NCBI RefSeq assembly: GCF_025823185.1
Contig: NZ_JACKVK010000004.1
Location: forward strand, 124,001-188,000
Direction of reading: 5' to 3'
Origin: Mycobacterium yunnanensis
GTDB lineage: Bacteria; Actinomycetota; Actinomycetes; Mycobacteriales; Mycobacteriaceae
DNA length: 64,000 nucleotides
Shown here: positions 9,721 to 20,225 of the stretch, one piece after another
Position numbering within the stretch: the stretch's first letter is position 1
How the letters are laid out: each line of letters begins with the position of its first letter
Position numbers and translations under genes: made by a program
The notes under the pieces: model-generated
Databases searched by the model: none
Told to the model about the DNA's origin: nothing
What the model saw: the letters and a program-made list of their open reading frames with translations, nothing else

Positions 9721-11075
9721 CAGTGATCCTCCTCCTCGGACGAGCCGCGTCGGCCCAGTTCGGTCAGCTCGAGCAGGTCGATGCGGCGGCCGTCCATCTG
9801 GATCACCGTCGCCTGCCAGTGCACGGGGTCGTCCAACGGGCCGTCGGGATCGAACTCGGTGAGTTCGACGGTCTCGCCGGGCTCGGGGATGTGGCCGAGC
9901 TCTTGAAGGATGAGTCCGCCGATCGTCTCGTAGTCGCCCTCGGGCGGCCGGAACGACGTCTCGCTCTCCACCTCGTCGATGCGCAGCAAGCCCGAGATGC
10001 GCCATCCGTCGCCGACCTCGACGACGTCGAGGGTGGCGTCGTCGTGCTCGTCGCGGACGTCGCCGACGATCTCCTCGATGAGGTCTTCGACGGTCACCAT
10101 TCCCGCGGTGCCACCGTATTCGTCGACCACCAGCGCGGTCTGCAACCCGTTGGCGCGGATCTGGGTCATCACGGCGTCGCCGTCCAGGCTCGACGGCACC
10201 GTGGACACCGGTCGGGCGATGGTGACGAGCGCCGTGGTGGCGCGTTCGGCATGGGGCACGGTGAAGGCCTGCTTGACGTGCACGATGCCGACGGTCTCGT
10301 CCAGGTCGCCCGCGGTGATGGGGAAGCGCGAGAATCCGGTGTCGATCGCCTTGCCGATCAGGTCGGCGACCGTGTCGTCGAGGTGCAGCGACTCGATCTT
10401 GGAGCGCGGCGTCATCAGCTCCTCGGCCGAGCGCTCACCAAATTGCAGTGAGCGGTCCACCAGGTCGGCGGTGCTGGCGTCGAGGGAGCCGCTGCGCTTG
10501 GAGGTACGCACCAGCGAGACGAGCTCCTGGGGGGAGCGGGCGGATCGCAGTTCCTCGGCGGGTTCGATGCCGAGCCTGCGCAGGATCCAGTTGGCGGTGC
10601 CGTTGGTCACCTTGATCGCTGGAGTCAGGAACCGGGAGAACCACCATTGCGGCGGGGCTGCCCAGCGGGCGGTCGGCGACGGTTTGGCGACGGCGAGGTT
10701 CTTGGGCACCAGTTCGCCGAAGATCATCGACACCGACGTGGCGATCAGCAGCGCCAGGCCCAGCGAGATGCCGTCGAGCATCGACTCGGGCACCCTCAAC
10801 AGTTTCAGTGGCGCGTGCAGCAGTGTGGCGACGACGGGTTCGGCGAGGTAACCGGTCGCCAGCGTGGTGATAGAGATGCCGAGCTGAGCACCCGACAGCT
10901 GAAAGGACAAGGAGCGGTGCGCCTTCTGGACGTACCCGTCGCGCCAGCCGCCCGACTTGGCGTTGGACTCGACGGTGCTGCGCTCCAGCGCCGTCAGCGA
11001 GAACTCGGCGGCGACGAAGAGCGCCGTCCCGGCCGTGAGCAGGAGGAAGGCGATCAGGCTGAGGACCAGGCTCAT
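9720..11075 (-). CDS. CNNM/CorC-type transporter protein with CBS pair and CorC domain (Rv1842c-like)
   Basis: 451 residues from the ATG at 11075 ([20 protein letters not shown]). Layout: DUF21 membrane domain to about 200 ([35 protein letters not shown]), CBS pair about 210-340 ([56 protein letters not shown]), then a CorC_HlyC domain ([20 protein letters not shown]). The EYGGTAG motif is typical of CorC proteins. A GTG at 11084 would add three residues. ATG 11075 is preferred because it overlaps the TGA of a preceding 40-codon frame as ATGA. Predicted role is divalent cation homeostasis at the membrane. Confidence 0.9.
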   Translation of the reverse strand: MSLVLSLIAFLLLTAGTALFVAAEFSLTALERSTVESNAKSGGWRDGYVQKAHRSLSFQLSGAQLGISITTLATGYLAEPVVATLLHAPLKLLRVPESMLDGISLGLALLIATSVSMIFGELVPKNLAVAKPSPTARWAAPPQWWFSRFLTPAIKVTNGTANWILRRLGIEPAEELRSARSPQELVSLVRTSKRSGSLDASTADLVDRSLQFGERSAEELMTPRSKIESLHLDDTVADLIGKAIDTGFSRFPITAGDLDETVGIVHVKQAFTVPHAERATTALVTIARPVSTVPSSLDGDAVMTQIRANGLQTALVVDEYGGTAGMVTVEDLIEEIVGDVRDEHDDATLDVVEVGDGWRISGLLRIDEVESETSFRPPEGDYETIGGLILQELGHIPEPGETVELTEFDPDGPLDDPVHWQATVIQMDGRRIDLLELTELGRRGSSEEEDH

Positions 11076-11194
11076 CGGAGCCACGCACCACGGGCGCCGG
11101 GCTCGAGGCCCGGCTTCCTACTGGAGGGTTCGGCGTCGGATGGCTCCGGGGAGGCCGGTTCGGGTTCCGGGGCCTCGGCGGGTGCCTGCGGCAC
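11072..11194 (-). CDS. Possible small coupled ORF, Glu/Pro-rich, 40 residues
   Basis: Between guaB1 and the first CBS gene lies a GTG-initiated frame of 40 codons. A purine-rich AAAGGGA stands about 4 bases before the GTG. The peptide begins [20 protein letters not shown] and ends GARGAWLR. Its TGA overlaps the ATG of the next gene as ATGA. Composition is almost entirely Pro, Glu, Ala and Ser, which can arise by chance in GC-rich DNA, so the coding claim rests on the ribosome binding site and the overlap. It might be a leader that couples translation, or simply spacer. Confidence 0.35.
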   Translation of the reverse strand: MPQAPAEAPEPEPASPEPSDAEPSSRKPGLEPGARGAWLR

Positions 11195-11251
11195 GTGTTC
11201 CCTTTCGATCGATGACGAGATCGACCAATCGTAGCGGGGAGGCCGTCAAGG

Positions 11252-12700
<1,449 letters not shown>

Positions 12701-12726
12701 CTAGTTTGCGTTGGGGGCAGCCTCGG

Positions 12727-14190
12727 TCAGGCGGGGGATTCGCTGCGGTCGCCGCTCCACTGGGTGTGGAACTTCTTGCTCGGATCCTCGTCGATGCGGC
12801 CGTAGGTGTGCGCGCCGAAGAAGTCGCGCAAGCCCTGGGTCAGGGCCGCAGGCAGTCGTTCGGTGCGCAGGGCGTCGTAGTACGACAGCGCCGACGCGAA
12901 ACCGGGAATCGGAATGCCCAGCTCGGTGGCCTTGACCACGACGCGGCGCCAGCTGTCGATGCCCGCCTCCACGGCATCGCGGAAGTACGGCGCGGCGATG
13001 AGGGTGGCCAGTTCGCCGTTCTCGTCGTAGGCCTCCTTGATGCGGTTGAGGAACTTGGCGCGGATGATGCAGCCGCCCCGCCAGATGGTGGCCATGTCGC
13101 CGAGGGTGATGTCCCAGTCGTATTCGGCGCTACCCGCCTGAATCTGGTTGAAGCCCTGGGCGTAGGCGATGATCTTCGACGCGTAGAGCGCCTTGCTGAC
13201 GTCGTCGACGAACTGGGTTGCGTCCTCGGGCTTGACGCCGAGTTCACCGGATGCCAGCCCGGTGGTCGCCTTGCGCTGGGCCACCGAGCCCGACAGTGCG
13301 CGGGCGAAGACGGCCTCGGCGATGCCGGTGACCGGCACCCCCAGGTCGAGGGCGGACTTCACCGTCCAGCGGCCGGTGCCCTTTTGCTCGGCCTCGTCGA
13401 GGATGACGTCGACCAGCGGCTTGCCGGTCTTCGCGTCGACCTGCTTGAGCACCTCGGCGGTGATCTCGATCAGGTAGCTGTCCAGGTCGCCCTTGTTCCA
13501 CTCGGCGAAGATGTCGGCGATCTCCGGTGCGGTCTTGCCGAGGCCGTCACGCAGCAGTTGGTACGCCTCGCCGATGAGCTGCATGTCGGAGTACTCGATG
13601 CCGTTGTGCACCATCTTGACGAAGTGGCCCGCACCGTCGGGGCCGATGTGCGTGCAGCACGGGACGCCGTCGACGTGGGCGGAGATCTCCTCCAGCAGTG
13701 GGCCGAGCGAGGTGTAGGACTCCTTGGGGCCACCGGGCATGATCGACGGCCCGTTGAGCGCGCCTTCTTCGCCGCCGGAGATGCCCGCGCCGACGTAGTG
13801 CAGCCCACGCTCGCGGATGGCCTTCTCGCGGCGGATGGTGTCGGTGTAGAGGGAGTTGCCACCGTCGATGATGATGTCGCCCTCCTCCATCGCGTCGGCG
13901 AGCTCGTCGATGACGGCGTCGGTCGGGTCGCCCGCCTTGACCATGATGATCACCCGGCGCGGCTTCTCGAGAGTGGCGAGGAATTCCGGAATGGTGTTGC
14001 CGCGCACGAACTTGCCCTCGTCGCCGTGTGCCTCGAGGAGCGCGTCGATCTTGGCGGTCGTGCGGTTGTGCAGCGCGACGGTGTACCCGTGGTGGGCGAA
14101 GTTGCGGGCGAGGTTGGACCCCATCACGGCCAGTCCGGTGACTCCGATTTGAGCCGTTCCGGCGGTTGCATCTGATTCGGGCGAGCTCAC
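12727..14190 (-). CDS. gnd: 6-phosphogluconate dehydrogenase, decarboxylating (long form)
   Basis: Oxidises 6-phosphogluconate to ribulose 5-phosphate and CO2 with NADP in the pentose phosphate pathway. 487 residues, the length of the long dimeric class (Gnd1, Rv1844c). The nucleotide-binding site is IGVTGLAVMGSNLARNFA near the N-terminus. IIDGGNSLY, GGEEGALNGPSIMPGG and the catalytic-lysine segment GHFVKMVHNGIEY follow. The C-terminal helical domain has WRGGCIIRAKFLNRI and ends with the substrate-binding tail AHTYGRIDEDPSKKFHTQWS. Its product also feeds the pentose-phosphate pool that the downstream polyol locus would join. Confidence 0.96.
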   Translation of the reverse strand: MSSPESDATAGTAQIGVTGLAVMGSNLARNFAHHGYTVALHNRTTAKIDALLEAHGDEGKFVRGNTIPEFLATLEKPRRVIIMVKAGDPTDAVIDELADAMEEGDIIIDGGNSLYTDTIRREKAIRERGLHYVGAGISGGEEGALNGPSIMPGGPKESYTSLGPLLEEISAHVDGVPCCTHIGPDGAGHFVKMVHNGIEYSDMQLIGEAYQLLRDGLGKTAPEIADIFAEWNKGDLDSYLIEITAEVLKQVDAKTGKPLVDVILDEAEQKGTGRWTVKSALDLGVPVTGIAEAVFARALSGSVAQRKATTGLASGELGVKPEDATQFVDDVSKALYASKIIAYAQGFNQIQAGSAEYDWDITLGDMATIWRGGCIIRAKFLNRIKEAYDENGELATLIAAPYFRDAVEAGIDSWRRVVVKATELGIPIPGFASALSYYDALRTERLPAALTQGLRDFFGAHTYGRIDEDPSKKFHTQWSGDRSESPA

Positions 14191-14257
14191 GGGCAGCCTT
14201 TCGTAGGTGGGTCGGCCTTGTCCTGGGTCGTGAACCAGGAGGGTTCGCAGCTCGAAT

Positions 14258-15196
14258 CTAGCCGGTGATCAACCGTTGCAGCTCGGTGAGCCAGGGCACC
14301 GCGAGCGCGACGGTCGGGACGACGAGCAGCGCCGCGGCGGTGACGTAGGCCGCGACGGCCAGCGGCACGCTGTTGGGCTTGCCGCAGAGCCGGCGGACGC
14401 GGGTCACGGTGTGCGGTCCGCCGGCGGCGAGCGCACCGGAGGGGGCGCGGCACGACGCGCACGCCACCAGGGCCCTGGCCAGCGGCGTCGGGCCGGACGT
14501 GCGGACCGCGGCGTCGTCGGCCAGCAGCTCGATGAGGAGGCGCACGGCGTCGAGCGCGTTGGCGCTACGGACGAAGCGGGGGAAGGCGGCGTGGACGGCG
14601 GTGAACATCTCCAGCACCAGATCGTGGCGGGCCCGCAGGTGTGCGTGTTCGTGGCTCAGGATGGCGGCCATCTCGGCGTCGGACAGAGCGGTGAGCGTGC
14701 CCTCGCTGACCACGACCCGACTGCGGACGCCGGGCAGGCAGTACGCCAGCGGCTGCGCAACGTCGAGGATGCGCAGTCCGTGGGAGCGTCGCACGGAGGG
14801 GTCGTGGCACCTGCCGACGAGGTCGACCACCATGCGGTGGTGGGCCCGCCGCCGCCGGGTCGCGATGGCCACCCCGACCACGGCCACGATCAGGCGCGCG
14901 CCGATCAGCAGGGTGAGGGCGAAGACCACGACGTAGAGCACCCACAGCGGCCAGCCGAGGACCGCGATCTCGCTGGTGATCGTCGCGGTGGGCCTGCCAT
15001 CAGGACCTGGGACGAAGAGCCGGCTGGCGATGGCGATGCCAGCGCTGAACGCCGACAACACCGCTGCGAGGGCGACGGATTGCCAGAGCACCACCGCGGC
15101 GCGGGGTGCGCGTAGCGGCCACGACGAGCGCGCCAACAATGCCGGCACTGGTCCGATGAGAACCAGTGCGACTGCGGCGAAGGCCAGCGCGGACAC
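14258..15196 (-). CDS. BlaR1-like M56-family membrane metallopeptidase (Rv1845c-like)
   Basis: 312 residues from GTG. At least four hydrophobic segments are visible (about 3-22, 34-58, 78-112 and 275-300). The zinc peptidase motif is HEHAH at about 182-186 (AAILSHEHAHLRARHD). It lacks the extracellular penicillin-sensing domain of staphylococcal BlaR1, so it can be the protease half of a signalling pair but not itself the beta-lactam receptor. The gene follows blaI with a 14-base gap and shares its promoter. By analogy it would cleave BlaI in the cytoplasm on a membrane signal; in M. tuberculosis the equivalent is Rv1845c. Confidence 0.88.
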   Translation of the reverse strand: MSALAFAAVALVLIGPVPALLARSSWPLRAPRAAVVLWQSVALAAVLSAFSAGIAIASRLFVPGPDGRPTATITSEIAVLGWPLWVLYVVVFALTLLIGARLIVAVVGVAIATRRRRAHHRMVVDLVGRCHDPSVRRSHGLRILDVAQPLAYCLPGVRSRVVVSEGTLTALSDAEMAAILSHEHAHLRARHDLVLEMFTAVHAAFPRFVRSANALDAVRLLIELLADDAAVRTSGPTPLARALVACASCRAPSGALAAGGPHTVTRVRRLCGKPNSVPLAVAAYVTAAALLVVPTVALAVPWLTELQRLITG

Positions 15197-15210
15197 ACCG
15201 CAATTGTCCC

Positions 15211-15627
15211 TCAGGCGGTACCCGGATTACCAGCGGCTGGGACAGACGCGTCCTTTGCCTCCAGTTCTGCCAGGGCGCGTCGCAGCGCGTCGGCCTCGTC
15301 GGCGTTGACCCGCTCGACGAAGTGGACCAGGGCGGCTTGCCTGCTGCCGGAGTCCGAGGCCTGGTCCAGCGCGTCGACCATGAGACCGGCGACCAGTTCG
15401 TCACGGCCGTGGGTGGGGGCGTAGCGGTGGGCCCTGTCGTCGCGGTGTTGCACGACGAGGTTCTTCTTCGCGAGGCGCTGCAGGACGGTCATGATCGTCG
15501 TGTAGGCCAAGTCTCGCCGCGCCGCCAGTGCCTCGTGCACCTGGCGGACGGTCTGGGGCTCGCGCGCGGACCACAGGTGGTCCATCACCTCGCGTTCGAG
15601 TTCCCCGAGTCGCGTCTGTTTGGCCAT
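15211..15627 (-). CDS. blaI: BlaI/MecI/CopY-family transcriptional repressor
   Basis: 138 residues, the normal size for BlaI. The winged-helix N-terminus reads LGELEREVMDHLWSAREPQT and the recognition region AYTTIMTVLQRLAKKNLV, the family's most conserved stretch. The C-terminal part would dimerise. BlaI of M. tuberculosis (Rv1846c) represses blaC, its own operon and respiratory genes; the same is inferred here. A dyad with TACTAC and GTCGTA arms lies about 45-60 bases upstream of the start and is a candidate autoregulatory operator. The gene is divergent from the iron-regulated gene at 15798. Confidence 0.93.
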   Translation of the reverse strand: MAKQTRLGELEREVMDHLWSAREPQTVRQVHEALAARRDLAYTTIMTVLQRLAKKNLVVQHRDDRAHRYAPTHGRDELVAGLMVDALDQASDSGSRQAALVHFVERVNADEADALRRALAELEAKDASVPAAGNPGTA

Positions 15628-15672
15628 GTTTCGTTCACTCTCCTGAGCAATGGGATCAGGGTACTACGCGCG

Positions 15673-15689
15673 TACTACCGCGTGTCGTA
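15673..15689. promoter_or_regulatory. Candidate BlaI operator dyad
   Basis: TACTAC, five bases, GTCGTA: an imperfect inverted repeat (one mismatch) upstream of blaI. A further TACTAC copy lies at 15662-15667. BlaI/MecI operators are TAC/GTA dyads, so autoregulation is inferred. Confidence 0.4.
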
Positions 15690-15764
15690 TGAGCCGCGGG
15701 CTGTCGGCGTTGATTCCCGCCTGTGAGTCGGGTCACGAAGGGTTTTGCCGTTCATCACGCTCAC

Positions 15765-15783
15765 TATAGTAAGGCTAACCTAA
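15765..15783 (+). promoter_or_regulatory. IdeR iron box overlapping a -10 element
   Basis: TATAGTAAGGCTAACCTAA matches 15 of 19 positions of the mycobacterial IdeR consensus TTAGGTTAGGCTAACCTAA, with the right half perfect. The first six bases, TATAGT, look like the -10 hexamer of the gene at 15798. Iron-loaded IdeR would therefore block transcription. Confidence 0.8.
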
Positions 15784-15797
15784 CTGCAGGAGGACTC

Positions 15798-16541
15798 ATG
15801 ACGCTTGCCTTCGAGGACCCACTCATCGCGCGGATGGCGATCGACACGCCGTTGCCGTTGCACGAATCCAGCCGCCGGCTGCGGGAGCTCTACCCCGAGT
15901 GCCCGCGGGTCTACGGCGTCGCCGTCATGGCAGATCTGTCCCGGCGGCGATGGTGGCCGCTGTCCGACGCGCTCGTCGACGGACGTCTCGGTGCCATGTT
16001 CGACGCCGCGGTCGCCGAGGCCGACAACCGCGTCGCCGTCACCCAGCAGCTCGCGGCGACGCTGGCGCACGTCGTCGTCGGACGTGTCGTGCCACTGCTG
16101 GTACTCGAGGGCAGGGCGTGGGACACCGGCCTGGAGAACCTCTGGGTGCACGTCGATTCCGAAGGTGTCATCGACTGGGTAGGCGTCGTCGACCCCACGC
16201 TGCGAGCGCTGCCCGACGACCCGAAGCTCCAGGGGGAGTCCGGAATCGTCGCACTGCCCAACGAGGCAGCGCTGACGACGTGGGTGGCCCACCGCAGCCA
16301 CTGCGCGCTCCGGCCACTGTTCGACGAGCTGGTGGCGGTCAGTGGGGGCGCGATCTCGACGGACGCAATGTGGCACGTCGTCGGCACCACGGTCGTCAGC
16401 GCCGCCACGCGGGTGCCGTTGCTCACCGGCTCCAGTGAGCTCGTCAGCATGCGGCGAGGGCAGGCCGTCCTCGACGCCCTGGTCGGATTCGGCGCTCCCG
16501 TGCGCGGGGTACGCCGCCCGGCGAAGGCCTTGCTAAATTAG
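15798..16541 (+). CDS. Iron-regulated FhuF/IucC C-terminal-like protein
   Basis: 247 residues. The ATG has an AGGAGG ribosome binding site 5 bases upstream; an in-frame GTG at 15723 would start before the IdeR box and promoter and is rejected. The protein (PLPLHESSRRLRELYPECP; WVHVDSEGVIDWVGVVDPTL; LLTGSSELVSMRRGQAVLDAL) resembles proteins annotated as IucA/IucC C-terminal-domain or ferric iron reductase FhuF-like. It lacks the C-terminal cysteine cluster that binds 2Fe-2S in true FhuF; only two scattered cysteines are seen. Repression by IdeR is strongly suggested by the box before it, so a role in siderophore handling or iron release is inferred. The exact reaction is unknown. Confidence 0.75.
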   Translation: MTLAFEDPLIARMAIDTPLPLHESSRRLRELYPECPRVYGVAVMADLSRRRWWPLSDALVDGRLGAMFDAAVAEADNRVAVTQQLAATLAHVVVGRVVPLLVLEGRAWDTGLENLWVHVDSEGVIDWVGVVDPTLRALPDDPKLQGESGIVALPNEAALTTWVAHRSHCALRPLFDELVAVSGGAISTDAMWHVVGTTVVSAATRVPLLTGSSELVSMRRGQAVLDALVGFGAPVRGVRRPAKALLN

Positions 16542-16559
16542 GGCAGCCTTGCCTATGCT
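16530..16559 (+). promoter_or_regulatory. Promoter with IdeR-box-like element for the downstream sRNA
   Basis: TTGCTA (16530-16535), an 18-base spacer and TATGCT (16554-16559) form a plausible promoter. Between and over them, 16538-16556 reads TTAGGGCAGCCTTGCCTAT, 13 of 19 matches to the IdeR consensus, and it covers the stop codon of the preceding gene. Transcription would start near 16566 and rise in low iron. Confidence 0.6.
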
Positions 16560-16565
16560 CATCCG

Positions 16566-16684
16566 GAGCGTCACGAACGCCTCGAACCACCGGACCGCCG
16601 CGGAATCCTGAGGGCTGCAGAGATCCCCGGTCCATTCGAGGGTGGGCCCCGCACACGTCTGGTGTGCGGGGCCCACCCGTTTTC
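16566..16684 (+). ncRNA. mrsI: Putative iron-responsive small RNA, MrsI-like
   Basis: A transcript of about 115-120 bases is predicted from the IdeR-controlled promoter to a strong intrinsic terminator, with no credible gene inside. In M. tuberculosis the IdeR-regulated sRNA MrsI (ncRv11846) lies in exactly this interval, between blaI (Rv1846c) and Rv1847. Here the interval holds an inserted iron gene and then this transcript, directly before the Rv1847 homologue. MrsI is known to down-regulate non-essential iron-protein mRNAs in low iron. Orthology is inferred from position, iron box, size and terminator; I could not compare the seed sequence. An 18-codon frame from the ATG at 16555 exists but has no ribosome binding site and overlaps the -10 element. 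Confidence 0.62.
16641..16684 (+). terminator. Strong intrinsic terminator
   Basis: A perfect 16-bp stem (arms 16641-16656 and 16662-16677), loop GTCTG, followed by CGTTTTCC. It ends the predicted sRNA before the thioesterase gene. Confidence 0.85.
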
Positions 16685-16731
16685 CTGGGGTACGCGTCCC
16701 CGGCGCACCCCGAGCGTGTAGACAATTCGGT

Positions 16732-17142
16732 GTGACGACTTGGATGCCAAACGGCGCGGACGGCGGATTCGACGACCAGATTGGCCTCACCTACCTGGAC
16801 GTGACGCCCGACGGCGCGAAGGCCCAACTGACGGTCGACGCCAGGCACCTTCAGCCGCACGGCATCGTGCACGGCGGGGTGTACTGCGCCATCGTCGAGA
16901 GCGTCGCCAGCGTCTCGGCGGCGACGTGGCTGCAGGCCAAGGGCGCAGGAAGCAACGTCGTCGGCGTGAACAACAACACCGACTTCCTGCGCGCCATCAC
17001 GGCGGGCATGGTCACCGCGACGTCCACTCCGATTCACCGCGGTCGCCGCCAGCAGATCTGGCTCGTCGAGATCACCGACACCAACGACAAGATGGTCGCC
17101 CGCGGCCAGGTCCGTCTGCAGAACCTGGGCAGCGAGGCCTGA
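16732..17142 (+). CDS. PaaI-family hotdog thioesterase (Rv1847-like)
   Basis: 136 residues from the GTG at 16732 (VTTWMPNGADGGFDDQIG), the length of the family. The hotdog helix motif HGIVHGGVYCAIVESVAS is the active-site region of PaaI-type acyl-CoA thioesterases. NNNTDFLRAITAGMV and GRRQQIWLVEITD complete the fold. The open frame extends upstream through the terminator hairpin, so a start there is rejected. It sits 61 bases before ureA on the same strand, as Rv1847 precedes ureA in M. tuberculosis. The native acyl substrate is unknown. Confidence 0.9.
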   Translation: MTTWMPNGADGGFDDQIGLTYLDVTPDGAKAQLTVDARHLQPHGIVHGGVYCAIVESVASVSAATWLQAKGAGSNVVGVNNNTDFLRAITAGMVTATSTPIHRGRRQQIWLVEITDTNDKMVARGQVRLQNLGSEA

Positions 17143-17203
17143 TCCCCGGGCGCACCCGCGCCTGCGCTGCTGAGTGCCGCGCGCCGTGGCAGGATCGCGA
17201 CCT

Positions 17204-17506
17204 ATGCGTCTGTCACCGCACGAGCAGGATCGACTGCTCATCTCCTACGCGGCCGAACTCGCCCGCCGCCGCCAAGCTCGCGGTCTGCGGTTGAACCACC
17301 CCGAGGCGGTCGCGCTCATCACCGACCACATTCTCGAGGGTGCCCGCGACGGCCGTAGCGTCGCCGAGCTGATGACGAGCGGACGCGAGGTGCTCACCCG
17401 TGACGACGTCATGGAAGGTGTCCCGGAGATGCTCGACGACGTCCAGGCCGAGGCCACCTTTCCCGACGGCACCAAGCTCGTCACCGTCCACCACCCGATC
17501 TCCTGA
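17204..17506 (+). CDS. ureA: Urease subunit gamma
   Basis: 100 residues, the normal size for separate gamma subunits. It starts [20 protein letters not shown] and includes [21 protein letters not shown] and [22 protein letters not shown], all standard UreA signatures. With UreB and UreC it forms the nickel urease that splits urea into ammonia and carbamate in the cytoplasm. First gene of the urease cluster ABCFGD; 42 bases separate it from ureB. Confidence 0.98.
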   Translation: MRLSPHEQDRLLISYAAELARRRQARGLRLNHPEAVALITDHILEGARDGRSVAELMTSGREVLTRDDVMEGVPEMLDDVQAEATFPDGTKLVTVHHPIS

Positions 17507-17548
17507 GGGTGACTCGATGAGCGCGTGCGCGACGATCGGAGGGCACCA

Positions 17549-17860
17549 GTGATTCCAGGCGAAATTCTGTACGGCGACGGTGACATCGCCATCAACGACG
17601 GTGCCCAGCGCATCGAGATGGCGGTCGTCAACACCGGCGACCGGCCCGTGCAGGTCGGCAGCCACGTCCACTTGCCGCAAGCCAATGCGGCGCTGGAATT
17701 CGACCGGGCGGCGGCCCACGGCCACCGTCTCGACATACCGGCCGGAACGGCGGTGCGCTTCGAACCCGGTATCTCGCAGAATGTTTCGCTAGTGCCCCTC
17801 GGCGGCAGCCGCGAGGTGTACGGACTGTCGTTGACGCCACCGGGAAGGCTTGATTCGTGA
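17549..17860 (+). CDS. ureB: Urease subunit beta
   Basis: 103 residues from GTG ([18 protein letters not shown]), with GGAGGG about 6 bases upstream deciding the start. IQVGSHxH-like segment [34 protein letters not shown] and GGSREVYGL are the UreB signatures. A structural subunit surrounding the active site carried by UreC. Its stop overlaps the ureC start by four bases (GTGA). Confidence 0.97.
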   Translation: MIPGEILYGDGDIAINDGAQRIEMAVVNTGDRPVQVGSHVHLPQANAALEFDRAAAHGHRLDIPAGTAVRFEPGISQNVSLVPLGGSREVYGLSLTPPGRLDS

Positions 17861-19578
17861 CTGGACTATCCCGGAGTCGCTACGCCGCGCTCTTTGGCCC
17901 CACCACCGGCGACCGCATCCGGCTCGCCGACACCGACCTGTTCATCGAGATCACCGAGGACCGCAGCGGTGGCCCCGGCCTGGCCGGGGACGAGGCGGTG
18001 TTCGGCGGCGGCAAGGTGCTCCGCGAGTCGATGGGCCAGTCCCGCGCGACGAGGGCCGAAGGGGCCCCCGACACCGTCATCACCGGCGCGGTGATCGTCG
18101 ACTACTGGGGAATCATCAAGGCCGACGTCGGAATTCGCGACGGTCGCATCGTCGCCATCGGCAAGGCCGGCAACCCCGACATCATGTCCGGCGTGCACCC
18201 CGACCTGGTGGTCGGTCCGTCGACCGAGATCATCGCGGGCAACGGCCGCATCCTGACCGCGGGTGCGATCGACTGTCACGTCCACCTGATCTGCCCGCAG
18301 ATCATGGAGGAGGCGCTCGGCGGCGGCATCACCACGATCTTCGCCGGCGGCACCGGTCCCGCCGAAGGCAGCAAGGCCACCACCGTCACCCCGGGGTCCT
18401 GGCACCTGGCCCGCATGCTCGAGGCGCTCGACCACTGGCCGTTGAACGTGCTGCTGCTCGGCAAGGGCAACACCGTGAGCTCCGAGTCGATGTGGGAGCA
18501 ATTGCGCGGTGGGGCAGCCGGATTCAAGTTGCACGAGGACTGGGGCACCACGCCCGCGGCGATCGACGCCTGCCTGACCGTGGCCGACGCGGCCGGCGTC
18601 CAGGTCAACCTGCACTCCGACACGCTGAACGAGGCGGGCTTCGTCGAGGACACCCTGGCCGCCATCAACGGTCGCACCATCCACGCGTATCACACCGAGG
18701 GCGCAGGCGGCGGCCACGCACCGGACATCATCACGGTGGTCTCACAGGCCAACGTGCTGCCCAGCTCGACCAACCCGACGCGACCGCACACCGTCAACAC
18801 CCTCGACGAGCACCTCGACATGCTGATGGTGTGTCATCACCTGAACCCCAGCGTTCCAGAGGATCTCGCATTCGCCGAGAGCCGGATCCGCCCGTCGACG
18901 ATCGCCGCGGAGGATCTGCTGCACGACATCGGCGCGATCTCGATGATCGGCAGTGACGCCCAGGCGATGGGCCGCATCGGCGAGGTGGTCCTTCGCACGT
19001 GGCAGACCGCGCACGTGATGAAGAAGCGCCGCGGTGCACTGGAGGGGGACGGGGCAGCCGACAACAACCGGGTGCGCCGCTACGTCGCGAAGTACACGAT
19101 CTGCCCGGCCGTCGCCCACGGTGTCGACCACGAGATCGGATCGGTGGAGGTGGGCAAGCTCGCCGACCTGGTCCTGTGGGAACCGGCCTTCTTCGGAGTG
19201 CGGCCGCACGCCGTGGTCAAGGGCGGCATGATCGCGTGGGCGGCGATGGGTGACGCCAACGCGTCCATCCCGACGCCACAACCGGTGTTGCCGCGGCCGA
19301 TGTTCGGGGCCGCGCCGGCCGCGGCCGCCGCCACCTCGGTGCACTTCGTCGCACCGCAGGCCGTCGAGGACGGCCTGGCCGACCGGCTCTCGGTCAATCG
19401 TCGCCTCGTCCCCGTCCGCGACGTGCGCAAGGTCTCCAAGTCCGACATGCCGCTCAACGACGCCCTGCCGCGCATCGAGGTCGACCCCGACACCTTCACC
19501 GTCACCATCGACGGCGACGTCTGGGCCGAGCAACCCGCCGTCGAGTTGCCGATGGCACAGCGATACTTCCTGTTCTGA
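17857..19578 (+). CDS. ureC: Urease subunit alpha (catalytic)
   Basis: 573 residues from GTG, the usual length. Nickel ligands are visible: the HxH pair in [12 protein letters not shown], the carbamylated lysine in [12 protein letters not shown], and histidines in [10 protein letters not shown] and [15 protein letters not shown]. The mobile flap carries the reactive cysteine and histidine in [16 protein letters not shown]. The rest ([40 protein letters not shown]) is canonical. A modest Ala-rich insert occurs near 485 ([10 protein letters not shown]). It hydrolyses urea and depends on UreDFG for nickel insertion. Confidence 0.98.
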   Translation: MTGLSRSRYAALFGPTTGDRIRLADTDLFIEITEDRSGGPGLAGDEAVFGGGKVLRESMGQSRATRAEGAPDTVITGAVIVDYWGIIKADVGIRDGRIVAIGKAGNPDIMSGVHPDLVVGPSTEIIAGNGRILTAGAIDCHVHLICPQIMEEALGGGITTIFAGGTGPAEGSKATTVTPGSWHLARMLEALDHWPLNVLLLGKGNTVSSESMWEQLRGGAAGFKLHEDWGTTPAAIDACLTVADAAGVQVNLHSDTLNEAGFVEDTLAAINGRTIHAYHTEGAGGGHAPDIITVVSQANVLPSSTNPTRPHTVNTLDEHLDMLMVCHHLNPSVPEDLAFAESRIRPSTIAAEDLLHDIGAISMIGSDAQAMGRIGEVVLRTWQTAHVMKKRRGALEGDGAADNNRVRRYVAKYTICPAVAHGVDHEIGSVEVGKLADLVLWEPAFFGVRPHAVVKGGMIAWAAMGDANASIPTPQPVLPRPMFGAAPAAAAATSVHFVAPQAVEDGLADRLSVNRRLVPVRDVRKVSKSDMPLNDALPRIEVDPDTFTVTIDGDVWAEQPAVELPMAQRYFLF

Positions 19579-19579
19579 C

Positions 19580-20215
19580 ATGTCGAATCTCTCGACCCTG
19601 CTCGTCCTGGCCGACTCGCGGCTGCCCACCGGCGGTCACGTCCACTCCGGAAGCGTGGAGGAGGCCGTCACGAGTGGTCTGGTCCGCGACGTCGTCACGC
19701 TGCGGGCGTTCCTGCGCCGTCGCATCCGCACCAGTGGACTGGTGACCGCATCGATCGCGGCGGCCGTGCACGCCGGCACGCTGAGCCTGGCGGCCGCCGA
19801 CCTCGAAACCGACGCGCGCACACCGTCTTCCGCTGCTCGGACCGCGTCGCGGGCGCAGGGTCGTGGACTGGTGCGGCTTGCTCGCAAGGTGTGGCCCGGC
19901 GGGGAGTGGGACGCCGTCGGCCCCAAACCGCACCTGGGTGTCGCCGCCGGTGCCGTCGGCATGGCCAGCGGGCTGATGCCCGAGCAGACCGCCGCCTCGG
20001 TGGTGTACACGACGATGACGGGATCGGCGACCGCCGCGCAGCGCCTGCTGGCCCTGGATCCCGGCGACGTCGCCGCCCTGACCTTCGAGCTCGCCGCATT
20101 GTGCGACCTGACCGCGGCCGAAGCGGCCAAGGAGCTCGCCGACCTGTCCGATCCGTTGCTCGACGTGCTCGCCGAACGGCACGCCGAGCGCGACCGTCCG
20201 CTGTTCGCGTCCTGA
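19580..20215 (+). CDS. ureF: Urease accessory protein UreF
   Basis: 211 residues, the same length as M. tuberculosis UreF. It starts [20 protein letters not shown] one base after the ureC stop; the frame is open further upstream within ureC but that part is out of family. The motif [19 protein letters not shown] is the UreF N-terminus, and [20 protein letters not shown] lies mid-protein. UreF is the helical scaffold that joins UreG and UreD on apo-urease and gates GTP-dependent nickel delivery. Confidence 0.95.
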   Translation: MSNLSTLLVLADSRLPTGGHVHSGSVEEAVTSGLVRDVVTLRAFLRRRIRTSGLVTASIAAAVHAGTLSLAAADLETDARTPSSAARTASRAQGRGLVRLARKVWPGGEWDAVGPKPHLGVAAGAVGMASGLMPEQTAASVVYTTMTGSATAAQRLLALDPGDVAALTFELAALCDLTAAEAAKELADLSDPLLDVLAERHAERDRPLFAS

Positions 20216-20225
20216 AAGGCCAGTC

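Noticed and set aside
16555..16611. 18-codon open frame inside the sRNA region
   Set aside because: Its ATG overlaps the predicted -10 element and has no ribosome binding site, so it would not be on the transcript.
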